Position numbers and translations under genes: made by a program. From assembly GCF_030866765.1 (NCBI RefSeq), contig NZ_CP133017.1:1393001-1457000 (forward strand): 64,000 nucleotides of DNA, given 5' to 3'. Under the pieces are notes generated by a model. It made no database searches. It was not told the DNA's origin and worked only from the letters and a program-made list of their open reading frames with translations. Positions 33,746 to 40,911 of the stretch are shown in pieces. The DNA comes from Paenibacillus silvisoli. Lineage in GTDB: Bacteria; Bacillota; Bacilli; Paenibacillales; Paenibacillaceae. Position 1 is the stretch's first letter. Each line of letters begins with the position of its first letter.

Positions 33746-33917
33746 AAACGAAATATCACACAAATTGCCCGTTTCTCGATTCGATTCTGGCTGTTTTGTA
33801 CGAATTATCGTACAAAATGAACAATGGAACAGATGCGGACGGCGATTTTGTACGATATTTCTTACAAAAAGAGTAATATTACGTTTGAATTCACTAATTC
33901 TAGGCGAATTTTCATAC
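33746..33917. repeat. Four-unit GTACGA palindrome array, exact 52-bp pitch
   Basis: GTACGAATTATCGTAC at 33798 is perfect. Related 16-base sites follow at 33850 (GTACGATATTTCTTAC) and 33902 (GGCGAATTTTCATAC part), with a decayed one at 33746. All steps are exactly 52 bp. T-runs precede and A-runs follow each palindrome, and the 36-base intervals differ. It lies between the broken lipoprotein gene and the terminator of the next minus-strand gene. Confidence 0.75.
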
Positions 33918-33970
33918 AAAATGAACAACTTGCTTCCGAGAAGTTTCCGTTGAAACGATTAAAATCAAGA

Positions 33971-33996
33971 AAGAGTGCCGGCATCCCGGCACTCTT
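33971..33996 (-). terminator. Terminator of the third PhyH gene
   Basis: AAGAGTGCCGG pairs perfectly with CCGGCACTCTT around CATC; on the minus strand a TTCTTGATTTT tract follows. Confidence 0.85.
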
Positions 33997-34001
33997 TCCA
34001 T

Positions 34002-34811
34002 TTAGCCCATCATCATTTTCCCGGCCGTCGCCGCATCCTGCTCCTCGAACGCTTTCGCGTCGGTCATCCACGGCGTGACGCCGAGCAGCATTTTGCGCAT
34101 ATTCGTCTTCGCTCCGGCCTTGAGCTCTTCCGACGGCTCGTAGCCCGGCCAAGTCCGCAGGCACGATTGCGCATAGTTGTAAATAAGCGAGCGGCGCGTC
34201 ACATCGGAGAAATTGTTCAGTGCCGAGTGGTACGTGTACCCGTTGAAAATAACGGCCGTTCCCGCTTTGACGTTCATGCGGATATGGCCCGGCAAATCCT
34301 CCTGCTTCTCCACTTTCGGCAGATCGGCGTCCTTCATATGAATGCTTCCCGGCAGGAAGGCGAGGCAGCCGCCGTCATAGGGCACGTCGGAGAGGAAGTA
34401 GAACACCTTGACCATGAACGGCGCCTGCTTCTCGCCGAAGAAAATTTTCGTGCTCGTGTCGCGATGCCAGTTCGTATGCGAAACCTTGCCCGGCGGCTTC
34501 AGCAGCGCGTCGTTGTCGATCATGACGAACTGGTTGCCGATCATGTCGCGCAGGATGTTCATCATTCGCGGATGCTCCAAGAGGCCGGCGAAGCTCTCGC
34601 CGTACTCGATAATGCCGCAAATTTGCTTCACGTGGTTCAGCTGGCCCGTAGCCGGATTTACCCGGTTGTTAACCTCGAAATCATGGAACGCGTTGTCCAT
34701 ATCGGTATTCAGGGAGTCGACTTCGTCCTGGCTCAGAAAATTATCAATGACAAGGAATCCGTCGCGTTCCCACATTAATTGCTGTTCTTCCGTCATTCCG
34801 TATAGGCTCAT
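34002..34811 (-). CDS. Phytanoyl-CoA dioxygenase (PhyH) family protein
   Basis: A 269-residue Fe(II)/2-oxoglutarate dioxygenase-like protein with H116-x-D118 (TNWHRDTS), distal H195 (GYTYHSALNN) and Arg 206-207 (DVTRRSLIYNYAQ). A GAGGAGGGTATT site precedes the ATG. It follows the AraC gene at 34922 on the same strand, the same AraC-then-PhyH order as at 3.6-5.3 kb. A TTGTAAACGTTTCA sequence, resembling LacI/CcpA sites, lies 20-33 bp upstream of the start. The substrate is unknown. Confidence 0.85.
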   Translation of the reverse strand: MSLYGMTEEQQLMWERDGFLVIDNFLSQDEVDSLNTDMDNAFHDFEVNNRVNPATGQLNHVKQICGIIEYGESFAGLLEHPRMMNILRDMIGNQFVMIDNDALLKPPGKVSHTNWHRDTSTKIFFGEKQAPFMVKVFYFLSDVPYDGGCLAFLPGSIHMKDADLPKVEKQEDLPGHIRMNVKAGTAVIFNGYTYHSALNNFSDVTRRSLIYNYAQSCLRTWPGYEPSEELKAGAKTNMRKMLLGVTPWMTDAKAFEEQDAATAGKMMMG

Positions 34812-34830
34812 TTCAATACCCTCCTCATGA

Positions 34831-34844
34831 TTGTAAACGTTTCA
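34831..34844. promoter_or_regulatory. LacI/CcpA-type operator candidate
   Basis: TTGTAAACGTTTCA contains the AAACGTTT core typical of LacI-family sites but is one base short of the usual symmetric form. It lies directly upstream of the PhyH start at 34811. Confidence 0.3.
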
Positions 34845-34921
34845 TTTGTCTTTAGTTTACGATAAGAAGGAGGCAGGTCGAAACGGATGAATTGCCGAAA
34901 ATACGCCATAAATTGCTGTTT

Positions 34922-35773
34922 TCAAAAACGGCGCAGGCTCCGGCGGAAGTCGCTGGGCGAGTCGTGCTGTATTTTTAGAAAAGCATGAAGGAAGGCGTTG
35001 TAGCTGGCAAAGCCGCTTTGCTCGCCGATTTCCCCGATCGACAGCGACGTGCTGATCAGCAGCCGCTTCGCGTGGTGGACCTTCTTCAGTAGGACGTATT
35101 CCTTCGGCGTCACGCCGTATTGCTTCTTGAATTGCCGGATAAAATGATACAGGCTAAGGTTGGCGATTTGTGCCAATTGCCCGACGTCCGGATCCTCCAA
35201 GTAGTTGGCGTCGATGAACGCGCGCGCGCGCTGAAGCGGCTCCGGCTCAGCGCCTTGTCCGGTCAGCCATGATCCGCCCAGGTCATGCCGCTTCCGGAAT
35301 ATTTCCATCAGCAGCCGGTAAATATGCGCGGACAACGGCATTTCATGTGCGGGATGCTGCTCTTTCATCAGCTCCATGATGTGCTCGAGCTGGCGTTTGA
35401 CCTCGCTGCCTTGCGGCAAATTTTGCATGACGCAGTAACGCTGCTCGCCGAAGAGCTTCGGCCAGAAATGCTCCATGTCGATGCCGTCGAAGACGAGATA
35501 GTACATCTCGAACGGGTCCTTTGCCTCCGTCTTGTAGGCTTGGGGAAAGCGCATGTCGTGAATGACGCAATCGCCCTCGACGATCTCCATCCACAGGCTG
35601 CCATGCTTGAAGGTGCCTTTCCCTTTCGTCACGAAGAGCACTTCATAGGCCGGATAATAGTCGCGCACATATTGAAATGCCCCTCTTGGCGCGTCATAAC
35701 CGCCGATTAAACCGTAGAAGAGATGGCCGCGGGCAAATTCGCTCGGCGTGCCGATTCGTTCGAACGTATCCAT
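34922..35773 (-). CDS. AraC family transcriptional regulator
   Basis: A 283-residue regulator: a cupin-like sensor in the first 170 residues (YEVLFVTKGKGTFKHGS, VEGDCVIHDMRFPQAYK) and a double helix-turn-helix at the end (VGQLAQIANLSLYHFIRQFKKQYG, IGEIGEQSGFASYNAFLHAFLK). The chosen start at 35773 (MDTFERIG) is the first with family-like sequence. The frame stays open far upstream but looks non-coding. It lies 110 bp ahead of the third PhyH gene and probably controls it. Confidence 0.82.
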   Translation of the reverse strand: MDTFERIGTPSEFARGHLFYGLIGGYDAPRGAFQYVRDYYPAYEVLFVTKGKGTFKHGSLWMEIVEGDCVIHDMRFPQAYKTEAKDPFEMYYLVFDGIDMEHFWPKLFGEQRYCVMQNLPQGSEVKRQLEHIMELMKEQHPAHEMPLSAHIYRLLMEIFRKRHDLGGSWLTGQGAEPEPLQRARAFIDANYLEDPDVGQLAQIANLSLYHFIRQFKKQYGVTPKEYVLLKKVHHAKRLLISTSLSIGEIGEQSGFASYNAFLHAFLKIQHDSPSDFRRSLRRF

Positions 35774-35899
35774 ACAAGATGCCGGACCTTTCCGCCTTAG
35801 CAGCTGGCTTTTGCTGGTAGCTTGTGCCTTCATTATAGCGCGAAACCGGAAGGCGGCAAGCGCAGCATGGACGGGCTGCCGCTGCAGGGCTTTCATCAA

Positions 35900-36065
35900 T
35901 GGGCAAACGGAAAGCCGCTCGTCGCTGGGCGGGCTCGCGGTAACCATTCCGGTGTTAGGGGCATTGCGCGAGAACGAGGCGGACGTGTTTTTCAATGCGC
36001 TCTTCGACGCGGTGGATAAGCGGCTGCGGGCAGACCGGGCGCCGGCGCTTTTTGACGAATTTTAA
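35900..36065 (+). other. Possible 3' remnant of a lost gene
   Basis: The 421-bp gap between the AraC start and ppaC holds an open + frame ending at 36065. Its last 45 residues (LGALRENEADVFFNALFDAVDKRL) look protein-like, while the part before is antisense to AraC and low in quality. There is no start with a binding site. It may be the tail of a decayed gene; the family was not recognised. The ppaC promoter region (TATAAT at about 36118) follows. Confidence 0.25.
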
Positions 36066-36194
36066 AACAGTGACGGAATTTGCATGTATTAGAATAGGAA
36101 TTAACGGCAATTAACGCTATAATAGCGTTTAGGGAATTATTATAAGACCTTCGGGTCGCCAGCACCCAATAATTAGCGAATAAGGAGCATGAAG

Positions 36195-37124
36195 ATGTCA
36201 AAAACATTGATTTTCGGACACAAAAACCCGGACACTGACACAATCTGTTCGGCACTCGCGTACGCGGACCTGAAAACAAAGCTCGGCCAAGAGGTTGAAG
36301 CGGTTCGTCTTGGCGAAGTAAACGGCGAAACGCAATATGCGCTGGACACGTTCAAAGCGGCTGCGCCTCGCTTGGTTGAAACGGTTTCGAACGAAACGAA
36401 CCAAGTTATTCTCGTTGACCACAACGAGCGTCAACAAAGCGCGAGCGACATCGATAAAGTCCGCGTAATGGAAGTTATCGACCACCACCGTATCGCGAAC
36501 TTCGAGACAAGCCACCCGCTGTACTACCGCTGCGAGCCTGTAGGCTGCACGGCTACGATTCTTCTGAAAATGTACAAAGAAAACGGCATCGCGGTCGACA
36601 GCAACATTGCGGGCCTGATGCTTTCCGCGATCATCTCCGACTCCCTGCTGTTCAAGTCGCCGACTTGCACGCCGGAAGACGTAGCGGCAGCGCGCGAGCT
36701 GGCGGCAATCGCCGGCGTAACGCCTGAGACGTACGGTCTGGAAATGCTCAAGGCGGGCGCGGACCTGAGCCAGAAGACGGTTGCGCAGCTGATCTCCCTG
36801 GACGCGAAAGAGTTCTCCATGGGCAGCAGCAAAGTCGAAATCGCGCAAGTGAACGCGGTTGACGTGAACGACGTGCTTTCCCGTCAAGCGGAAGTGGAAG
36901 CGGCTTTGAACGCGATCATCGCGGAAAAAGGTTTGGATCTGTTCGTGTTCGTCGTAACGGACATCTTGAACAACGATTCCGTCGCGATCGCGCTCGGCAA
37001 GCAAGCAGCAGCCGTTGAAACGGCGTACGGCGTGAAGCTGGACGACAACAAAGCGGTTCTGAAGGGCGTTGTATCCCGTAAATCGCAAATCGTTCCAGTG
37101 TTGACTGAAACGCTGAGCAAGTAA
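36195..37124 (+). CDS. ppaC: Manganese-dependent inorganic pyrophosphatase (family II)
   Basis: A 309-residue cytoplasmic enzyme that hydrolyses pyrophosphate, the same length as B. subtilis PpaC. DHH-family metal motifs are intact: [14 protein letters not shown] near residues 6-18, [13 protein letters not shown] and DSLLFKSPT, and the C-terminal SRKSQIVP substrate-binding block (SRKxQ). ATG at 36195 has AGGAG seven bases upstream; the ATG at 36189 is too close. Codon use is highly biased, suggesting strong expression. Its terminator has been split by the IS3 element at 37174. Confidence 0.95.
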   Translation: MSKTLIFGHKNPDTDTICSALAYADLKTKLGQEVEAVRLGEVNGETQYALDTFKAAAPRLVETVSNETNQVILVDHNERQQSASDIDKVRVMEVIDHHRIANFETSHPLYYRCEPVGCTATILLKMYKENGIAVDSNIAGLMLSAIISDSLLFKSPTCTPEDVAAARELAAIAGVTPETYGLEMLKAGADLSQKTVAQLISLDAKEFSMGSSKVEIAQVNAVDVNDVLSRQAEVEAALNAIIAEKGLDLFVFVVTDILNNDSVAIALGKQAAAVETAYGVKLDDNKAVLKGVVSRKSQIVPVLTETLSK

Positions 37125-37156
37125 TTGCAGTGGACAGGCCGCGGTCTGTCATTAAG

Positions 37157-37170
37157 GAAACCCGTGCGCT
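37157..37170 (+). terminator. Left arm of the ppaC terminator, cut by the IS3 element
   Basis: GAAACCCGTGCGCT would pair with AGCGCCGGGTTTC at 38444-38456 (one bulged T), and nine T residues follow that right arm. The two arms are separated only by the loop ATTG and the inserted element. Without the insertion this is a textbook terminator 33 bp after the ppaC stop. Confidence 0.8.
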
Positions 37171-37249
37171 ATTTGAAGTGCACCCCTTAGAATGGACATT
37201 GGAATAAACCCCTGGTTTATCCGATGAAATTCTAGGGGGTGCTTTTTTT

Positions 37250-37651
37250 ATGCCATTGAAAAAAGGTCAGAAACTTAAAACATATTCGGATGAGTTGAAG
37301 AAGGAGGCGATACGTCTTCATGTTGTTGAAGGATGGAACTATCGTAAAATTAACGAACATCTAGGTATCTTAGATCCTGGTAGATTGAAGCGGTGGATGC
37401 GGAAATACCGGGAGCATGGTGAGTTTGGCTTGTTAGATCAACGTGGTAGGAAAGACGAATATGTAGATCAAGATCGATACGTACAAAAGCTCCAGAGGGA
37501 AAACAACATGCTAAAAAAGTGTTTAGGAATTTGGATGCGGGAGGTGAAAAACAGAAATTCAAGTCGATCGAAGCTGCGGCCGAGAGTTTCCCCGTCAGCG
37601 CATTGTGTGAGCTCTTCGGCGTCTCGCGAAGCGGATACTACGCCTTCCTAA
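37250..37651 (+). CDS. IS3 transposase OrfA (helix-turn-helix protein)
   Basis: A 133-codon frame. The first 90 residues bind DNA: an HTH in KKEAIRLHVVEGWNYRKINEHLG and a second in GRLKRWMRKYREHGEFGL, then a leucine-zipper-like YVQKLQRENNMLKKCLGI. The slippery sequence AAAAAAG at 37513-37519 is read in frame as A-AAA-AAG, so a -1 slip yields the OrfAB fusion transposase. The natural stop is unusually far downstream for orfA, giving a 40-residue tail of no clear character. Confidence 0.85.
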   Translation: MPLKKGQKLKTYSDELKKEAIRLHVVEGWNYRKINEHLGILDPGRLKRWMRKYREHGEFGLLDQRGRKDEYVDQDRYVQKLQRENNMLKKCLGIWMREVKNRNSSRSKLRPRVSPSAHCVSSSASREADTTPS

Positions 37652-38403
37652 AGCGTAAGCACAACGATCGAGATCTGGAAGCAAAAGCGCTGATTCAAAG
37701 CGTGTACGACAGATATAATGGCGTTTATGGATATCGACAAATCCAGCTTTTCCTGCTACAAGACCATAACACCTGGATGAATCACAAGAAAGTTCTGCGA
37801 ATCATGCAATTGCTAGGCATCCGCTCTCAGATTCGCCGTAAGCATCGGAGTAACTACGCTTCATCAACTGGGGAGCGCGTTGCTAAGAATTTGTTAAAAC
37901 AAGAATTCCATGCTTCACGGCCAGCTGAGAAGTGGGTGACAGATATTACACAATACCGAGTAGGTGATCAATGGATCTATCTCTCGGCAATTAAAGATCT
38001 GTTTAACAATGAAATTGTGTCCTATAAGATGAGCTCGCGTAACGATAATGAGCTGGTACTACAAACGTTTAAACAAGCTTTTAAAAAGCAAAAGAACGTG
38101 ACTGGATTGATCGTTCACAGCGATCAAGGATTCCAGTACACGTCCCATGCTTACCACGACATGCTGCCAAAGGTTGGCGCCCAAATCAGCATGTCTCGTC
38201 GGGGCAATTGTTATGACAACGCCTCTATGGAGAGCTTCTTCTCGCATCTCAAAACGGAAGGGCTCTATCCCTATACTATCCGAAATCTGGACGAGGCACA
38301 AAGAAAAATAGAGGAATTTATTCAATTTTATAACCATCATCGGCCACAACGAAAGCTGAAAAAGCTGTCCCCGGTAGCCTACCGGAAACAGCTTTTTGCA
38401 TAG
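37519..38403 (+). CDS. IS3 transposase OrfB (DDE integrase domain)
   Basis: A 294-codon frame in the -1 register relative to OrfA, beginning at the frameshift site. It holds an HTH_21 region (SGYYAFLKRKHNDRD ... YGYRQIQLFL) and the rve core with D142 (WVTDITQY), D202 (HSDQGFQYTS) and E238 (ASMESFFSHLK), the D-D-35-E spacing of IS3. All catalytic residues are present and no stops interrupt it, so the element is likely active. Confidence 0.9.
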   Translation: MFRNLDAGGEKQKFKSIEAAAESFPVSALCELFGVSRSGYYAFLKRKHNDRDLEAKALIQSVYDRYNGVYGYRQIQLFLLQDHNTWMNHKKVLRIMQLLGIRSQIRRKHRSNYASSTGERVAKNLLKQEFHASRPAEKWVTDITQYRVGDQWIYLSAIKDLFNNEIVSYKMSSRNDNELVLQTFKQAFKKQKNVTGLIVHSDQGFQYTSHAYHDMLPKVGAQISMSRRGNCYDNASMESFFSHLKTEGLYPYTIRNLDEAQRKIEEFIQFYNHHRPQRKLKKLSPVAYRKQLFA

Positions 38404-38443
38404 GTTTCTTTCATTGTCCACTAAATGGGGTCTTGACCAATTG

Positions 38444-38465
38444 AGCGCCGGGTTTCTTTTTTTTT
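38444..38465 (+). terminator. Right arm and T-tract of the ppaC terminator
   Basis: AGCGCCGGGTTTC followed by nine T residues. It is the partner of 37157-37170 across the IS3 insertion. Confidence 0.78.
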
Positions 38466-38487
38466 CAGGAGCGCCCGCGCCTCGGCG

Positions 38488-38673
38488 TATAACGAACTCA
38501 GATGAGCTTATTTGGCCGAAATCGGCGCGTTTGCGTTTCTAACGAACTTCAGAAGCGCTATTTCGGCTGTATGGCTCGTTTTCCACCGTATTTAGCCCAA
38601 ATAACGTCGCTGGAGTTCGTTAGATTCGGAATGAAGCGTTTTTGCTCAAATAAGCGCTATTAGGTTCGTTAGA
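38488..38673. repeat. Four-arm palindromic element, copy 3 (variant arms)
   Basis: Direct arms TAACGAACT at 38490 and 38540 (50 bp) and inverted arms ending in GTTCGTTAG at 38623 and 38672. The geometry, length and CTATTT/AAATA tails equal those of the other copies, but the arm sequence is changed from CGGTTG to CGAACT on all four arms, so pairing is kept. This is compensatory change. Confidence 0.8.
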
Positions 38674-38677
38674 ACGC

Positions 38678-38714
38678 AAAAGCCCGACAGCACATGATGC
38701 TGTCGGGCTTTTTT
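38678..38714. terminator. Strong terminator hairpin of unknown owner
   Basis: A 12-bp perfect stem AGCCCGACAGCA around CATGA, with A residues before and six T residues after; it can work on both strands. No intact gene ends next to it. It probably belonged to a gene displaced when the mobile elements arrived. Confidence 0.75.
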
Positions 38715-38847
38715 GGCTGTTGAGAAAGTCATTCCTGCTGCCGCGGTACTGCCACCATCCAGCCGTGCGGCTGTACGCTGCTCGGCTGGTGCGGGATATC
38801 GCGACGAGAGCGTCAAGGATCTCTCGCTAGCTATGATGAACGTAAAA

Positions 38848-38931
38848 ACAGCCCCGTATTTGCTTCAAGTCGTAGGTTAAGAATGGAAGTAGATCACATC
38901 CATTTTCAGAGCTACAAAGCAAAGGGGCTGT
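38848..38931 (+). ncRNA. Structured IS110 leader, candidate bridge RNA
   Basis: ACAGCCCC and TTTGCTT (38848-38865, split by GTA) pair with AAGCAAA and GGGGCTGT (38917-38931). An inner stem AATGGA/TCCATT lies at 38883-38905. The 3' arm includes the AAAGGGG ribosome binding site of the transposase, so the fold would also limit translation. Further upstream, CCAGCCG/CGGCTGG (about 38760-38793) forms a second stem. In IS110-group elements the guide (bridge) RNA is encoded in this place. The assignment is inference. Confidence 0.45.
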
Positions 38932-38937
38932 CTATTA

Positions 38938-40056
38938 ATGCAGTATGTCACTAAATTCGTCGGTTTAGATGTATCAAAAGAAAAAATTTCTGTAGCCATC
39001 GCAGATGCGGGGCGAGATCTTCCACGGTACTACGGCACCATTGCGCACACACCGGCAGCTCTTCGGAAACTGATCAAGGAGTTAGGTCCAGCGAGCGAGC
39101 TTGCATTCTGTTACGAAGCTGGCCCAACTGGCTATGAAACGCATCGGTGGATTGAATCCATGGGAGCAAGTTGCACCGTCATTGCACCTTCGCTAATGCC
39201 CAAACGGCCTGGCGACCATGTGAAAACAGATCGGCGGGACGCAGAGCAGCTTGCTCGCCTTTTTCGTGCAGGTGAACTAACCGCTGTCCATGTTCCTTCT
39301 CGCGATGACGAAGCGTTGCGGGACCTCGTTCGCTGCCGCGAAGCGGCGAAAGAGGATGCACACCGTGCCCGCCAACGGATGCTCAAGTTCCTCTTGCGTC
39401 ATCAGATCCACCCGCCAGAGACAATTAAACGCCGTTGGACAAAGAAGTATCGCGAATGGCTTGCTTCACTAACCTTCGAGCACGAGGCGATGCAAGTCGT
39501 GTTTAGAGAAATGCTTCACGCGCTTGAAGAAGTTGAACAGCGCATGAGTCGGCTGGAGAACGCGCTTTTGGAACAAGCAATGACAGGTGCAAAAGCCTCC
39601 CTCATCCAACTCCTTCAATCCTTGCGCGGCGTTGGCCGTCTCACTGCCATCACCCTTGCGGCCGAAATCGGTACATTTGCACGGTTTCGCTCACCTGCGC
39701 AGCTCATGGCTTACTTGGGTCTTGTGCCGCGGGAGCACTCTTCCGGTCAACGTAGGCAGCGCGGCTCCATGACCAAAGCGGGCAACAGCCATTTGCGTCG
39801 CACGTTAGTGGAATCGGCATGGAGTTACCGGCATCGGCCTGCCATAAAAGGCGAATTGGCAAACCGGTTAGAAGGCCTGCCTGCTGAAGTACAGCTCATA
39901 TCTTGGAAAGCGCAGGAACGCTTGCATACGAAGTACCGCCGACTGATCTTTAGCAAAAACAAACACAAGAATGTTGCCATCGGTGCCGTTGCCCGAGAAC
40001 TAGCAGGTTTTATTTGGGCTGTCGCTCGAATTGCAGAAAAACAAAACGCAGGTTAA
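38938..40056 (+). CDS. IS110-family transposase (RuvC-like DEDD recombinase)
   Basis: A 372-residue recombinase. The N-terminal RuvC-like domain shows the acid set D11 (FVGLDVSKE), E60 (CYEAGPTG), D98 and D101 (KTDRRDAEQLARL). The C-terminal Transposase_20 domain has LRGVGRLTAITLAAEIG, FRSPAQLMAYLGLVP and the KAGNSHLRRTLVESAW stretch that holds the catalytic serine. The length is normal and no stop interrupts it, so the gene is probably functional. It starts at the ATG, with AAAGGGG ten bases upstream. Confidence 0.92.
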   Translation: MQYVTKFVGLDVSKEKISVAIADAGRDLPRYYGTIAHTPAALRKLIKELGPASELAFCYEAGPTGYETHRWIESMGASCTVIAPSLMPKRPGDHVKTDRRDAEQLARLFRAGELTAVHVPSRDDEALRDLVRCREAAKEDAHRARQRMLKFLLRHQIHPPETIKRRWTKKYREWLASLTFEHEAMQVVFREMLHALEEVEQRMSRLENALLEQAMTGAKASLIQLLQSLRGVGRLTAITLAAEIGTFARFRSPAQLMAYLGLVPREHSSGQRRQRGSMTKAGNSHLRRTLVESAWSYRHRPAIKGELANRLEGLPAEVQLISWKAQERLHTKYRRLIFSKNKHKNVAIGAVARELAGFIWAVARIAEKQNAG

Positions 40057-40317
40057 AAAAGGGTTAAAAAGAAAAACCACCGGAACATTAGGCCCGGGGG
40101 CAAACGAAGGTTTAGGAGAGAATGTACGAGCAACCGTTTGCACTAGGTTGTACAACCGAATGTGCGTTTCTAGCTGGTAACAGCTCTCCTTGACGAAGGC
40201 ATTGAATGTGGTAACCAACCCACGGATAGCAGCGTGCCGACCGTCGCTCGCTTATTTGCTCCCGCGCCTAGTGTTTTGGTGGTGCGAATACGGAAGGTTT
40301 GACAAAAACGTTCATAG

Positions 40318-40502
40318 CAACGGTTGCCACGTACGCTATTTAGCCTTAAAAGCTCTTTTTGAATTTTTAACGGTTGTCAGGGAGGCTATTTGGCGATGTG
40401 GACAGCGAATTGTGCCGATTGGGGTCAAATAACCTCTGTGGCAACCGTTAGTTGTCAAAAAGGGCTGCTTTTGCGCAAATAAGCGCTGGGGCAACCGTTA
40501 GA
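40318..40502. repeat. Four-arm palindromic element, copy 4
   Basis: Direct arms AACGGTTG at 40319 and TAACGGTTG at 40368 (50 bp), and inverted arms ending in CCGTTAG at 40451 and 40501 (50 bp). Total 185 bp. It shares the AGCGCT-ATTT tails of the other copies. It lies in the 855-bp gap between the IS110 gene and the mannosidase gene. Confidence 0.82.
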
Positions 40503-40587
40503 TGATTCAGGGCTCTCTCACTCGAGCGAAACGCGCTAGCGAAAAGCCAGGGAGGTGGGAGTAGAAAAAAACACGACCGAATGGTAA

Positions 40588-40803
40588 GGCATTGATAAAG
40601 ATGTCGTAGAAGCGTACCGTGCCGGAGCGATCTGCCGAACATCGTTTTTGAGCGGCAGTGCGGAGCATGATATATCGTCGCTGATGAAGCTGAAAGCGGC
40701 AAAGGTTGATGTAGACCCGTACGGTTACGTAGCCTATGAAAAGATGGATGCCTTCAAGTCTGTCGGCCAAGGACGGACGCCGGTAGAGAATGCATTGCGC
40801 TAA
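40588..40803 (+). pseudogene. Unidentified gene remnant
   Basis: A 71-codon open stretch with a protein-like composition (DVVEAYRAGAIC, MKLKAAKVDVDPYGYVAYE, KMDAFKSVGQGRTPVENAL) ends at a TAA at 40801. It begins right after a stop and has no start codon with a binding site, so it looks like the 3' half of a decayed or truncated gene. The family was not recognised. It may have been cut when the mobile elements entered. Confidence 0.35.
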
Positions 40804-40858
40804 ATAGAGGAGCAGGGTCAAGCGGCGGACGATCAGGCAGCAGCTCTGAAATAAAGAA

Positions 40859-40904
40859 GAGGCCGACCCGTTCGTCATCTACGATGACGTCGGGTCGGCC
40901 TAGA
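40859..40904. terminator. Terminator of the mannosidase gene
   Basis: AGGCCGACCCG and CGGGTCGGCCT arms with an inner CGTCATC/GATGACG pairing. On the minus strand a CTTCTTTATTT tract follows. Confidence 0.8.
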
Positions 40905-40911
40905 CTATTCG

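Larger units (their letters stand above)
37174..38439 (+). mobile_element. IS3-family element, IS150 group, 1266 bp, intact
   Basis: The ends are imperfect inverted repeats. The left end reads TGAAGTGCACCCC then TTAGAATGGACA. The right end, on the other strand, reads TGGTCAAGACCCC then ATTTAGTGGACA. The termini are TG and CA as usual for IS3. A 3-bp ATT is repeated on both sides (37171-37173 and 38440-38442). It carries orfA and orfB with a programmed frameshift site. The insertion point is the loop of the ppaC terminator. Confidence 0.9.
38715..40200 (+). mobile_element. IS110-family element (ends not resolved)
   Basis: It carries a DEDD transposase (38938-40056) and a structured 5' leader of about 220 bp. 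IS110 elements have no long terminal inverted repeats and make no fixed target duplication, so the ends cannot be read from one copy. The limits given are outer bounds set by the terminator at 38714 and the start of ordinary intergenic sequence near 40.2 kb. A comparison with a second copy or an empty site would define them. Confidence 0.5.

Noticed and set aside
35748..36065. A full 105-codon gene upstream of ppaC.
   Set aside because: Its first half is antisense to the AraC gene start and there is no start signal. Only the last 45 codons look protein-like, so it is listed merely as a possible remnant.
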